Source: Epinephelus fuscoguttatus
Lineage: Eukaryota > Chordata > Actinopteri > Perciformes > Serranidae
DNA: 64,000 nt
Reading direction: 5' to 3'
NCBI RefSeq assembly: GCF_011397635.1
Contig: NC_064769.1
Coordinates: 22,089,207-22,153,206 of the forward strand
Part shown: one piece after another, positions 27,401 through 42,400 of the stretch
How positions within the stretch are numbered: position 1 is the first letter of the stretch
How the letters are laid out: each line of letters begins with the position of its first letter
Notes under the pieces: model-generated
The model's database searches: none
What the model saw: only the letters and a program-made list of their open reading frames with translations
What the model was told of the DNA's origin: nothing
Translations under genes and position numbers: made by a program

Positions 27401-30400
27401 TTAGAAATGCTCATACCTTAGCGATGTTTTTGTGGTGGAAAAATTATGTTTTCGTCACCTTGTTAACATGAGACTTGAAGTTTAGATCTGAATCTAGGTT
27501 CACACCAAAACTTGTAACTTCGGATTCAGGGAGTTAATTTCCCCAGATTATTAAGCATTACTTCAGTTTTGTCTTCACTGTGACCTGGATCTCTTTGGAT
27601 TGTGGACAGTTGAGCAAACAAAACAAGGAACTCAAAGACACCACTTTTCATGGACAAAGCAATTAGTCCAGGAAAATAATCCTGCAAACAAATACTTCTA
27701 CACTTTATGACTTATGTGTTTGCTGAATAAAAAGGCAGAATAGATTAGGCTTGACAAGAGTAAACTGAGGATTGATTAATACCGGCTAATTACAACCTCA
27801 GTTCCCCTGCTGACGTCTCAAATGACAGTTACAACAAGAGTGCATATAGACGTACTGACAGACTTGCTGCCATTCTTTCTCTGCTTTCTTGAACATCTTC
27901 GCTCCACATTCATTCTTTGTCACTGCCTCTTTTATTCTCAGCTGATCTCTGTATCCTGTTGCCTACATCTTTCTTCCACTCCACCTCTTTCTCTCAGTTG
28001 CCTATTGATTCTGCGCTCCCCTTCTCCTCCCCTGTCAATCTTAGTTTGATCGCTTTATTCCTCTCTCCTCCAATTCACTCTTTTCTGGTCCAGCTCTCCT
28101 CTCTCTCAACTTTCTTGTTGTGGTCTTTGCTCTTCCTTCATCTCCCATGCATATCTGTGACGACTGTGGTGCGGTCTGATCCTCTGTGTTTTTTAATCCG
28201 CCCCTGCCCCTGCTGTGTCTGCAACGCACACATACACACACATGCACCACCCCCGCACTGGCGGCTTTAATCACTTAGTCGACATGCCTCTTTCTCTCCC
28301 TCTCTCCCTCCTTTGCCCTTCATCTCCATCACTGAATCTAATGTCATTCAATAAGAGAGCCAAGCTGCAAAAATAAATCTTATTTTTCTGATTTCCATGG
28401 CACGACTTCGCACTGCTGGCACGCACACCCGTGTTTCGAGAAGGCGCCGCAGAAATTAGAGAGCAAAATTGAAACATGTTGTGTATATTTGACCACGCTG
28501 GCTGTCTCTGCACATTTGTGTGTGTATGTGTTGTCACTGTGTGTGTATTTATGCCTGTCGGTGGGCACGTGTGTGCTCTCTGCAGGATTAATAATTTAGA
28601 TGGGTCTGCGGCAGGAGAGGATACAAACTTGGCTCGGAATTATTGGCGGCGGCATCAGAAAGAGAAGTAAACGTGAGGAGGAGATGAGTGTGTGGATGTT
28701 TTGAAGAGAAAGGTCACATCATGCAGAAGAGGAGAGGCTGTTTTTTAATGCTGCACATTCATATGATGATAAAGCCTGATAAGTTATGGACTTTGGATTG
28801 AGTCTCATATGTGATGCTGTTGTTTATGTGTGTGTGTTGTGAATCCAGCATATCGTAGGCCTCGGCTAAGCTCCCTTGTGGTTACATAAACCCCCAAGAG
28901 ACCACAGGACACAGTAATCCACATGGAAGACCAACTCTGCCTCTTTTTTCACACTCCCATGCAAACGTGGACACAGAAACACACAAAATGTTGAGATGAA
29001 CAGATGAAATTACTGTAATTTCACTCCCCTAAATATAACACATTTGGTTTATTTGGTGTTTCGGGGGCAGCCACATCTCTTAATGCATCATAACACAATA
29101 ACGAGCTGCAGTCCAGCTGAGCCTTGGTAGTTTGGCAGCATTACTGACTGCAAATTACACTTCTGTAGTCACTCTGTCACATCAGAGGAAATTTGATGGA
29201 TGTGATTTCAGGACTAAACAACTGATTATCTAAAATTTGGACGCTTGCTAAAGCATGAAAAATACACATCATCAAAACAGAAATTCTGACGCACGATTTT
29301 GTCCACACCCCCCTCAGTATAAGTGAGTTAATTTGCTCTCTTTTTCATTTATTTGCCTCACTCACTAACACACGCACTCACAACCGAACCTTTGTTTTGT
29401 CAGCGAGCACAGTTTGCGTCATAAAGTGTTGTTCTTCCAATTCAATTCCCAATTTCCACATCGCGTCATCACCAGCAAGCTGACTCACTGGCTCTTCATC
29501 ATGGCTGAAGTTTCAACTTTTCTACAGTTTTAAAGAATCATCACAATAATATCATAAAGCAGCTTTTAAAAAGTTACACATTGTGTGAGAATTAGATGCT
29601 GAGACTGCTGAGTAGGTACAAGAGTGGCAAGATGAAGTGCAGTCCAGCTGGTTCAAGATACTGCCGTCATCCTTCATTTACACCACCCAGGACTTTGGCT
29701 CGTCACTCTCCTCCTGCTGTGGCTTCCCTGGCTGTAGAAAAGTAGTGTGTAAGGATTAATATAGCTACTACTATAAGACTGTGTTACCACCGACTACCTA
29801 AAGCCTAGTTCACATTACACGATATTCACTGCGATTTTGACGTTGCAGAGGATCTTGAGAGCCACCTTGGGTCGGAGGTGAGTCAGATAGTCTGCCACAA
29901 AGAGTCCTCATGTGAACAAGCCTTCGAGCAAGTTGCCCCCTCGTCTGTGACTGGGACTGGATATCTGGCATGCCAGAAAACTGGAGAAGTCTGACACGAC
30001 TGACAAAGAGCATCAGCCAATCAGAGGCGGGATACGTCCCACGTCAGCACGCAGGAGGACGGAAGAAATGTGAGGAGGACAAGCCACAAGGTTGCCACTT
30101 GCCAGGTCGGCTTATTTGCTGCAACCTTTTGCTTGTTTCTGAAGTGGAGTTGCTTATTTGGGCTTGCTCTCTAAACGTGGCCTTTCTCTATATATGCCCG
30201 TCTAATAAGTTATTTAAACGCATGATAGTTGCTTCTTTTGGGCTTGTTTCCATAGCCCTGGTTGTTTGTTTTTCTCCCAAGATCTGGCAACACTGACAAG
30301 CCGGCAAGCAACAACAACAACAATGGCGGCGTCCACAGCATCACAGGGAGCGCGTTCTGTTTGGACCCAGGCCCTGGAGGCAGATCTGATTCAACACTGG

Positions 30401-33400
30401 GAAGAATATCCATGCCTTTACGATGTGTCGTCTCCAAGTTAAAAAAACATAGTTTGGTGATGTCACTGCGTTATCTGGGGCTCTGTCAGCGAGGGCTCGG
30501 TGGAGAAATCTTGTGGTGTTTACACACAGGTTGTAATGCATTTGGCGAGACTCCCAATGACAGAAACACATGTCGCCAGCTATGAACACTCAAAAGATTA
30601 CAATAGTCTCCGCAATGCAAAATCAGGGTGAAAATCGTGTAATGTGAACTAGCCTTAAGTGACAACCTCCAGGACTGAAACTTCAGTTCCTCAAATGGCC
30701 ACTTGAGGCTTGCTCCAGAATCACGTCAATCCTCATAGACCCCCATGTTAAGTAGAAATATAATACAGTAGAAATAAACATGTTTGCAGCCTGGTGTGAA
30801 AAACAGTTTTGCTTTCTGTAGCTAATTTGTCCATTTATGACATCTGTACAGAGGATGGATTTTTGTAGAACTCACCAGTCTAAATTTTATCAGGCTTAAA
30901 GTGATGCAGGCTGTCTGCTAGGCATCACCACAGTCTATAGCCCCTTTTACACTTCCTGTTGAGGGCCGAAATGTCTCTCCATTATTCTGCTCCTCCGCTG
31001 TGTATAAAAGGTACGATCACAGAATGGGGAGGACAAAGCTGGCAGCGGAGGCAGTAACAGCACCAAATCTGTGTCTGTGTGTCACATTTTGATGATATGT
31101 TATGTGTGCAACCAACCGACTGGAGATTTAAAAAGCAGCTGCTAGCAGTTGGCAGATAACTCAAATAAAAAGAACAGCTACTGAAAATGTCCACAAATTA
31201 GGGAGACTATGACATCCAGGCACCCTGGGTGTCGTCATAGAGTGCTCCAGGGATGAGGTTTTTTTTCTGTAGGCTGATGTGGAAGTTAGCATTGTCCTGG
31301 TTCCCTTGTCAAAAAGCCAGCTGGATTTTTCCATTTGTTTTTGGCTCATTGCGGAAAATGAGCTTTGTGGCAAACAAATGTTTTGTTCAGCAAGATCATG
31401 TTCACAAATTAATTCCACTTTTATGATTTTTGAAGCGTAATCACCAGAAGTAAATACCTAATGTTGGGCTATAAACGAACTACACCATGTTCGCATGACC
31501 TAACATCCCTGCCACAGTGTGACCGTGAAGCCGTGTTCGTCGTGATGACGCTTTGCGGTCTCATTTAGCCACTTGTCAGCATCCGCCTTTTTTAAGACGC
31601 ATAATAGCTACAAAATTCACAAGTGGGGGATTTACTGACATATATTATGTCACAGAACAGAACCAAAAAGTCCCTTACACTTGTGTTAACCACAGACCTT
31701 ATTTCAGGCGTCTAACCAAAAACCTAAAAAACTGACTGACTTCATGACGAGGGACCCAGAAGTGGTAAAATGCTAACTCATTTCCGGGTTTAAAGCGTCA
31801 TCATTAGAGCACTCTATGGTGGCTACAGCCATTATTTTTATATAGTCTATGCTACTAACCCACCATGACCTCCACACTGCCTCTGCTGCCTTCTGGGGTC
31901 TCAGATAATCAGGTTTTGCGTCTTGGTTGACAGACAAAAATAATGGATTTTTTCCTGTTACTTTCAATTAAATCAACAAATTAATTATCAAAGAAACTGG
32001 AGGAGTACACTTTATAATTATTGACAGCATAGCTAGTGTCTCTTATTCTCACTACGACCCTGCTCCACTCACTGTGCCAACACTACATCGTTTACTGCTG
32101 TGTAGTCTTTCTAACTTCCTGACCTCTGAATCACACGCCCTACTTACATATCTTGCATTCAAATTATTATATCAGTGCTTCTCTTTTTTACATTATTATA
32201 CATCTGTGGCCTTGCACTTGTTGGTCATTTTGACAGCCTCTAAGTGGCAGAAATTCGATGTTGTTCTGCTTTTGTTTTGACTGGAAATCACTTTATAAGG
32301 AGTCAAAAATGTCAAATATTTCACACATTCAATCCAGAGAGGATGGAAGCTCACAGTAGAAGAACAAGCGAGGCAGGCAGCACTTTTTATTGCAAGTAGG
32401 ACCGGCTTGTATTTGACATGGAGGCGTGCACTGCCATTGGTAAACATACAGAATGCCTGGAAGCACATCCTTTGTTCAGAGGCTGCTCAAATAGACTGTA
32501 AATAGTATGTATTCTTTAAATGCAGTCGAATTGTGTATGTTTAAAGGCTGAGCTGTCTCCATGTAGCCCAGTGCTTTTACGGACTGTCTCTTTCTTTCTT
32601 CCCGTAGCTCATTTTCTCTTACATCCACTCATAAGGTTATATTTGACTCTCTTTGTTCCCACTTTTTGTGTATGAATGTTTATATATTTCCACATTAATA
32701 ATACAGAATAGAGCGGCCAAAAACCCGTAAAGACCGAGACACTCAAACAGCTGTTAGAGTGGCACACAACATGAACAAATATCCCGCAGCAGTTTACTTT
32801 GGTAACACGAGCTTAGAACACTCATGTCATGCTGTTTTAACATTTTGAACCACACTCCCATCTGTAATAACATTTTAGATATCCAAAAAAGCATTTCTTT
32901 TAGTCAGAATTGTATAGTCACCTGTCAGAATGGTAACTAAGATTTCCACAATAACATTCTTAATAGAAATTCTGTTTCAAGATATCTACAACTTTAATTG
33001 TACTAGTCAAAATTCAATTCTGCCGAGTCAAAACAAACATTTTAGATATCCACAATGACGTTCTTCCATGGAAAATGGACGTCAGTGTTTCCGTTTGTGT
33101 GTACTAGGGGTTTGATTTCACATATCTACAACTGCATTTTTGATCGTATAATTCCATAAAAATCCCATTTTAGATATCTACAATCCAGTTGTTACTCATC
33201 ATAATTTCAATTTAGATAGACATGTCAGATATCCACACTTGAAATTATTATTGGAAACAATGCAGTTTCAGATATTCACAGAAATAATCCTTTATTCCTA
33301 GAGTGGGGAAATTTGCAACATTACAGCAGCAGAAGGATAGTGCAAACAGGAAGCATCAGTAGAAAAAAAAAGCACAAAGCAGTACATAAGTTTGTATCGA

Positions 33401-36400
33401 TAAAGAGAAAAACACAGATTGGTGTAAAATCTGTTGAAATAACATCAGAATAAATGACACCGACTATGATGACTTGCACAAAATATTCAGTTTTTTGCTC
33501 CTATTCCAAAAATATTCCTACTAAGCTGTTTACATGGCTAATGAAAATTAATATTCCATTTATATTACTGTTTACATGCAGCCGTGCATACTCTGATAAA
33601 TATGCTCTAGCTTGTTGTTTGTCAATTTAAAATATGGAGAAGTAAAAGAACCATTTTGCTTCTTTAGGCCAGTTTTCCCACCTGTCGCAGACTTGTTCAA
33701 CCATGTAAACACAGCCTACCTCTTTCATTCCTTCAACCACCATCTTGAAAATCTGTTAATATCTAAGTCTTTTATCATGTTTGTGTAAATAAATGAATAA
33801 ATTACACATACACACACCTCTATTCCACTTTGTACAATGAATCTCACAATATTACAGTCTTTGCCGTTGTAAACAGTCACACATTGTAACTGCATGCTGT
33901 AATGCTTATAGAGCATCAAAATGCATAAATCTGTTCAAAGTTTAGATTGTCTTCACTGATACTTCACATTTAGCAGTAACTCCAGTTTCACACCTGCAGT
34001 TCTGAACCTACACTTTCTCTCCAACCTGCACCACATATTAGCAAGAGAGGTAACAGCAGAAACAATTTAGAGCTGCTGATGTGGGCACATGGAGGCGAGG
34101 AAGGTGATTGCTTCTGCAGATTTGATGCCATCTACACTTGCAATCGATGACAGTAGCACTTTTTTATTAAAGTAATTAAAGTGAAAAAGGGAAAAAGAAA
34201 GAAAGGAGACTCACTGGCAGATAGACATGGCTGTAAATCTATCAACAGATCAAGGCTGTTATATTACTGCAGATTTTTGAAGTGAAAATATATAGTTTTG
34301 AGGGTCATTTTTTAATCAAAGGGGTAAAAATCTGTCCGTCTTTTTCTGCAGACTTGGAATCGTTTCCATTGCTAGGTGTATTCATTTTTAAATAGATGAA
34401 AGACAGGTTGGACTATTTACTGAAGGTTAGAACGATGTAACATTTTTTCAGTATTTACCCAAAGCTCTGCAGTCAGCTGTGACGAAGTTTTTATAGCAGG
34501 TGGGAGTGTGACTCACTGCTATGATGACAAGGTAGGCTACCTTACCGACTTTAGATTTCACGGGCAAAAAATACATTTTAACTGTGCGCCACTCCCTGAT
34601 ACTAAAAACAGACAATCTAATAAAGTAGATAGAAGTTTCTGTTTAAACTTTGTGAGCTGTCAAGTCAGTCAATAGTCTGGTTTCAGAGCACTTCATAATG
34701 AACTACCTGTAGTCTTCTGCCTGTCTTCCTCCCTACTCCATGTATTAAATGTCCCACTAGAGGGCAGCAGGACACTCTGAGTATAATTCAGTGATGTATA
34801 CAGGACTGAGGACATGCCCACTGTGAATGGGGAGGCACCTGATCACTTACAACTGTCCCTTCCAAGAACTCAAAATGGTCATGTCACAGACTGTTAGTTT
34901 CATAGTTTGAAATTAAGGAAGTGCTTTGTTGTAGCACTGAAATGACACAACGTCAATCCCACAAAAGACTGATGATAGATATTTTGCCTGGTTTATTTGT
35001 TTTGGTGTAAAAATAAAGATTAATTTGAAGGCTTTTAGGCTCTCCAGAGTTGAGGTTTTCTTTTTGTTGTGCTTTAGTGTTATACTGTTTAATACAACCA
35101 CAGTACATTTTGCAATTTCCCCACAAATGTCAAGCAAAAACTCGAAAATAAAGTGACAGTATCTGTGAAATCTGTCCTATTTAGAGTTTTTAAACAAGGA
35201 CAGGAGGGGGCAGGAAGAGAGAGCGTGTGTGTGCACGCATGTGATTTGGGGGGAGGAAGAAATGTGAATGGGTTTTCAAGTGGGAACATAGACCAGCACA
35301 GATGTGTGTGAGACCCTCGATCCCTGTTGAGCTGTTTAGTGTTTGTTTGTTGTACCCAGCTGCCCCCTGGGTGCCTCTCAAGAGGTTATGGGTCATTATC
35401 AAGCCAGTGACAAAACTCTCTTACACAAGGAGAGGTGTGCGTGCTTAGTCAGTGTGTGACAAACCACACACATACACACAATCACCACCTTTAACTTCAA
35501 GCTAGGTGCTCCTGAGAGTGTTTAAACATTTCCCTGCAGGTTATAAATCAGCCCATGCTTTGGAACAAGATGTCCCCAAACCCATACGACCACATACGTG
35601 GGCCTACCCTTTAATGCAACTATAGATGTATTATTGGATCTAGATACTGGACTGCTCGACTTTTAGCCTTTGCACTGTGATACTGTAGTGGATTTTTAAA
35701 TTGCTTCTCTTGGCTCAAGGTAAGCTTTTACAACTTTAAAACCTCTGTGGATCAAAAATTGATAATAGAAAGAGTCATAATTAACCTTGTTTGCAGTTTG
35801 AGGTGTCTTGCCAGCAGTTTTACTGACATATCTTTTATAATGGTCATCTGTGGGGAAATGGTTTTTGGGCTACTGCGAGTGATCGCTGGGAAAAATTGGA
35901 AGCAAGGATGAGCTGCCATCTCCAAAAGTAGGGCCCTTAATGGGAGCAGGTTTAAACATGTTTGTTTTGTAATGTTGTGAAACGGTCACAGTTTGGTGAG
36001 GTTTAGGCACTAAAACTAATTTTCAAGGATTAGGAAATGATGGTCTGGGTGAAAATAAGTGCGTTTGTTGTGTTTTAAGTTACTTGCATTGTGTACATGA
36101 CGTTAGTTAATTATATTACATAAGTTTACTCATATTTGTTTAAGGTGCTGTATGTAACTCTGGAGGAAGTTAGTTTATTGGGAAGAAAAAATTAACTTCA
36201 GGCACTCAGGTTTAGCAGGTTAAAAAATCTTTATTTCAAAAACATGGCTGCTTACATTAAAACACTGACCGGTATCGACTCTATGGTCTTTGTCAGGGTG
36301 TAAAAGGATGGACAAGAGTCAAGCAAACATTTTCTAAGCTTGGTAGGGGGTGTCACCCAATCTTGATTAATAAATGAGCGCCGGTGGGTGACAGTAATGG

Positions 36401-39400
36401 ATTACAATGAGAAGCCATTTTGAAAGTTAAAATGCCTCCACAAGCGTTTAAAAAAAAACCTGTACCAAAAATGAAAAATTACTACTAACCAAATATCAAA
36501 AATGTACATGTAAAAAATTGAAATGAAGGCTTTTTAACTTCATTCAAATGCATCTGTTCCTGGAGTTCATTTTTTCTTCCCATGTGCCAAACCATTTTCT
36601 TCAAGAGCACCTGCATTTTTTCTTGAGTATCATATGATAAAGACGGTCCTCGAGCACACAGCTATCTCGTTCTCCGAAGTTGTTGAGTCTCATTCCCAGG
36701 TTGTCAAATTCGTACGCTTTGGGTCAGTGGTTTGGTCTGACTCCCAACCCCAAGCAACGGTATTTGACATTAAAATAACCCAATATTGACTTTTGGTTTC
36801 ACACAATACACAAACGACACTCTCTGGGGTCAAAGTCCTGCGTTTGTTTGACCCATCCATCCACCTATGCGGACTTCATCGCTCTTTATACTACATTCCA
36901 TTTCTTCCGTCTTTGCTCCAAGCAGAATTACTACGACCATCAAAGGTTCCTGCCTAACAATAAGCATAAATATGGCTTGTTATAAGTTTCTTCTACAAAC
37001 CTACTGGGTCAGTTTTTGGAAGAGGACCGTCTCCTTTTGAAATACCACCAATGAATAGCAGATCTTTTTTAGAATCTCCTCTAAAATTGAAACCTGTGTT
37101 GCCACCACATGCTCCCCGCGGAGCACATGGGCACAGTTGGAGCTCCCAACCACCTGCAAAGTACAGATGGTGCGTCCTGCCTCCACAGACACCGCCAATG
37201 GAGTGCACTAAATGGCCATTAGTCGAGGGGGGTAAGAAAGTAACAAAGCAGGCAGTGAAAGTGCTGGCATGTCATATCATACACATTAGCTCAGCCAGAT
37301 GGCCGGCCTTCTGTAGAGAAAGTGACACTGTAATCATTAATGTAATGTAGATGCTGGCAGAAGTGTGTAATAACACATTTGTGAAGATAGATTCTGGCTG
37401 GAAGATGGTCATTTATTTCTTCGCACTGGTTCCTACATGGATGGAAATCAAACCAACTGTACATATTGTAGGAAAAGATGATGAATGGGTCATCTGCTAA
37501 CTTTGCTTTAGCACTATTAGTAGTCTCAACTTCTTCTCTCATAACTTGCCTTCTCTCCAGCTCCGAGTGCAAATACCTCTAATTTGATATTTGATATATA
37601 GCAGGGTAACTTTATAGAGGGAAATAGCACTTTGATCACCACCATTAGCAGCAAGCTATGGGATCTATTGTGACTGTAGCAACTGAAGCCCAGTGAAGCC
37701 AATGTTTGGCTGATTGCTCCGGCCCCCTGTGGTGCTTCCTCCCCCGGCCACACACACACTATCGGCCCTGGTCGCCCTGGACACCTCGGCAGTGCTGCAG
37801 GAATGCGGCTCACTGTCTGGCCTCATGAGCTGTTAACAACAGTTTAGCATTGTCTCTTTTTTTTAACAGTCCACAAACAAACAACACACAAGGGCACACT
37901 CCCTGTCCATCACTTCAGAGGCAAACACATGTATACATGCCGAAACCATATGCGTGTGCTCTTAGTCTCCCTGTCTTACACACATTAGTTAGACATTATC
38001 TGTGGAGAGACGCTAAAATTATGTTCTCCAGACTCTGAAAAGCCCAACCTCAAGCTTATTGGACATGAATAGGGACAAAAACTAAGAAAATTAGAGCTGA
38101 TTAGTAGACTGGCAGAAGGTAAATCTGCTACTAATATGATAATCTTTTAATCTTTAAAGAGATACCATGGAGGAATGTGGTGCTGTGTCCGCAATATTAG
38201 TAGCTTCCTCTTGGATTTGGGCATCCTGTGGTCTGGCACTTGGGTCCGACCTCACCTGTGGGCTGTACACGCCAAATAAGAAGAAATTAAAACAAAACAG
38301 GCAGAGTGCAGAGTCTCTGCAGACAAATACACCACCACACTTTTCTAGTGGGTCATAAGTTATCGTTGAGAGGGATTAATTTTATATGAGACTATTATTT
38401 TGGGGTTTTTTGGTTGTTGTTGTAGGAAATTGCTGCGTTTAAAATCATTTTTTCAAGCAAAAATTAAGATAAAATAAAAATTTTATAAACCAAATGATTA
38501 ACCGATAAAATAATTGGCAGATAAATGAATATAATAAGACACGGAAAAGAATCTCTAAGTACATGTCTGGCCAGAAGGCTCATCCTGTGTCAATGGAAGG
38601 ACTCTTCACCTCCAACATATGGACTTTCATGGTAAACATAGAAGTTCAAAAATTGTAACGAAACATGCTACACGCCTATACTTAAGTCATACAAGGTAAT
38701 TAATTTGTCATCAGCTTTTCCTTTTTTAAAATTTTTTATACATATTTTTTATTTTTTATTTATTCCTTTTGGTCTGGCTCTCTCTGTTTGTTCCTGGGGT
38801 GATGGGTGGGTGGAGTTATCTTTTTGTTCTTGGTTCTGTGACTATTTATTAATGCTCTGTACATCTTTATGGATTTACCATTAAAAATATCTTGTTAAAA
38901 AAGAGAATCACCAAGTACACCCCTGAAGGAAAAACATACTCTTCTGTTTTAAATTCCAGATGTTATGCATTGTTGTTATGGCTAAATGTTTATCATTGTG
39001 GGAACCTCGGTCATACAGTAGGTGTTTAGGCCTCGTAACTGTGCTTGTGATGCATATGAAGTTACCATTCATGGTTACTAACTAATAAGTATGTTATGTA
39101 TATGAATGAAGGTGTCTTGTTTATATATAGAGGCCCTTTGTCACATGAAATCTGGATTTCCTGTTGCCTTTTAAAATGTATTTTAGCTTCAAGATCATTG
39201 AAGTTGAGTTAATGAGTGATACTTTGATTGTTTTCTGTTCTCAGGCAAAATGAGAGTCTACCCTGACCTGGATGAAGAGATCGATTACCTTCATTCTGTC
39301 ATCGAAAAGCAGGAAATAACAGAGATCAAACCACCAAGAAAGCAATCCAAACATCCTGGTAAGAGCCCTGAGAGCGATCATGAAGCAGAAGTTAACAAAG

Positions 39401-42400
39401 ATATCACTTCCTGTTTTGAGTAAAAAGGTGTGGGATTTATTCAAGCCTGAGGGCTGGTTCTCTTGTATAGAGAATGATAATTAATTTTCTCCCCACATGT
39501 TCTCTAATTGTCAGTCACCTCCATCAGATATTGTGATTTTCTCTCATGGTAGCTTTGGTTTGTCTTCCTCAATCTCTCCAGCTTCAGACACTTCCCCGAC
39601 AGATGCTAACAAAAGCAAGACAGATGCCTCCGAACACAAACAACAAAGCCAGAATCGTCTCTTATCTGAAACTCAGAATGCCACCACTGCAGCTCCTGCA
39701 GTTTCTGCCCCTCCTGCCACAGCAACTCCCAGGCCAGGGGCCACTGGAGCGGAGGGCCGAGTTGGTCCTATCGCTGTGCCAGCATCCAAAAATGACAAAG
39801 TTGTTGTCAGTGAGTATGATTTTATTTCCTCAGCACAGACCAGAAGTCTTTACTACACCCAGGAAGTGAAAGCCTGATAAAGAGTTCAGTGCTGGTACAA
39901 GATGCTGATATAAATAGATGACTGATGGAAATCTAATCTAATTACATGTTAGAATTTGTGTCATTTTGCCAGCCTCATTTTTTCATTGAGCAGTTTAGTG
40001 TCTACTAATGTTTGCCAGCAAGATGTTATCACTTTTTTTCTCCATTTTTCCCAACATAACAGCCAACATTCTTTTCATCCTTTATCACATCAATTATCAT
40101 TTTACACAAGATGACCTTAACAACTCATAATGATCAAATGAGCTATGATATAATCATATTTAGCACCCATTAAAAAAGTCTCAGCAGGAATGTGATCTAG
40201 CTCCCACTCAATCACTCATGATTTACTCCTTAACATTCTCTGTTCCCCTTTCCTTTCCTCTTTTCCTTTGTATCAATCTGCAGTTATGATCTCGCTGTGT
40301 GTGGCGGTCGGCACTGTGGCGGTGATCCTGGCAACCGTCTGTTACGTCAAGTGAGTCCGAGCACCTGTATTCATTAGTAACACAACAGAAAGCCTTAAGT
40401 GTGTCTTATAGTTGTTGAGTAAATTCTTTAAAGCAAATGGATAGTAATACAAAGACCGATCTGAGTTTGTTACAGTCAGATTTAATTGCATAATAAACCA
40501 CATGACGTCAATTAGTGCAGAGTAACTGCAGTATTTTTCAAGCTGGATCTTATTTTTCCATCATATTTCTGCCAAAAACTAATGAAGGCAACAATTTTGG
40601 AAATTGGTCCAGTATTGAGCAAGAGAGCTGCAGCCAGCAGCAGTGGCAGTGGCAACAGGCTGCAATGTGACTGACATTAACAGGCAGTTTTGCACCGTCA
40701 GTTTACATCCACTAAAGCCTCATTTCCAACAAATACTTTCGGTATGGTACCTCTGGAACCATACCGAAAGTATTTGGTATGGTACCTCTGGAACCAAAAT
40801 TAACCCTTCAGACATGGTACCTAGACCTTAGGTCCATTCGGTGTTTCCACCGCAAACAGTATCCTTAAATGTGGGCGGAGTTTTGTCACTCACTGTTCCG
40901 TCCAGCACTCACTATATTTTCTCATCACCGGTGACATAGATGGAAGTCTGCACCTTGTTTATCGTCCACAGAACGGGGTTGTATGCTGACATTTTCAGCA
41001 CAAAGCAGAACAGGCTGTAGTGAGAGCCTCTTTTGAAGATCCACTCATTAGTTAAAGACTGTGTCATCCAAGAGAGACAATGGTCAAAGTTGTCATATTG
41101 AAATTTTAAGGTGTGTTGATGGATTCACGATGTTAGTTCATGCATTGAATAACATTACAAGTAAATGTTCCACCTATAAAGTCACCAACAGTCGGCCCAG
41201 TGAATTTAAGTTATTTTTTTCTTAGTCTACAGCTGCTGCAAGAAGCAGCAAAACATAATTTCTAGGGATGCACCGAATATTCGGTAACCGAATATATTCG
41301 GCCGAATATTGCAAAAAAACACATATTTGGTGGAATAAGTTAAAAGCAAGGCCGAATAATAGCGGCGTGTTTTGATAACGCAATCAAACAGCGTGCCTTG
41401 ACAGGCGGAGTAAAATGTCGGCAGTGTGGCGATCCGTCCGTCACCGCACTCGCATTTGCGACTAAAAATAGTTTTGAGCGAGCAAAAAAGGCTTAAATCA
41501 TTCAACACGCTGTGCGAGCAGCAGAAACAAAAGGTGAATCCCATCGGTTGTGGGTTGAACGAGGGTCACAGACACAGACAGTAATGCATTCCTGTCAATT
41601 ACGGCTTACCCGGCGACAGAGAAGTCGGCTCCAATAATATCCTCTTCTTGGCGTGTGGACTGCCCAGAAGTACCTGAACAGCTGAGCCAGCCGAACACAG
41701 ACCGTACATGATGTGTCAGAGGAGAAACGAGCCATTCACGGCCCACAAACCTCACCGCACTTTAGGGACTGTTCTTTACTTATGAAGGGACTGTTCTTTA
41801 CTCATGAAGGGGAGGAGGGTGGCTGGTTGATTCTTATTTCATTTATTTATTTTATTTTGATCCCCCCTATGTTCATCACTTATTGATGCTGTTTTTGAAG
41901 TATGAATAAGTCAATAAGTAATTTATTCCATTGAAATATCATTGATGTATTATAGAAAAGTGATTTATCTATTTATAAATGACAAAAGGCACATCTGTCT
42001 CATTTTTGCTGTGGTATCGTGATACTACTCAGAACCATGATATTTTCACTGGTATCGCACAGTGGGTCCCAATTTTGGTACTGTGACAACACTAATCTGG
42101 AAGGGGTTCATCTGCAAAAACTTTCGGTGCATCCCTAATTATTTCATATTATAGTTATAGTTTACTAATATATGTAAGACTCAGTACCACAGTATGATTC
42201 ATGGTTCCATAAAACTAGCCACAACTCAGCCCTGAGCAGAGCGACCGTCCACTATTGACCAAACAACAGACTGCAGTGTTCACAGCTCCACCTTTTAGTA
42301 CCAAATCTGTGTGCTAGGTACCCCAACAGAGGGCGACCAAAAATGTGGACGGTACAGAACGGTTCCATCGGCACTATCCACAGCGTTTCACAGTGGAAAT

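Noticed and set aside
27917-28270. 117-codon frame rich in Ser, Leu and Pro
   Set aside because: Lies in a pyrimidine-rich intron stretch; low complexity explains the open frame.
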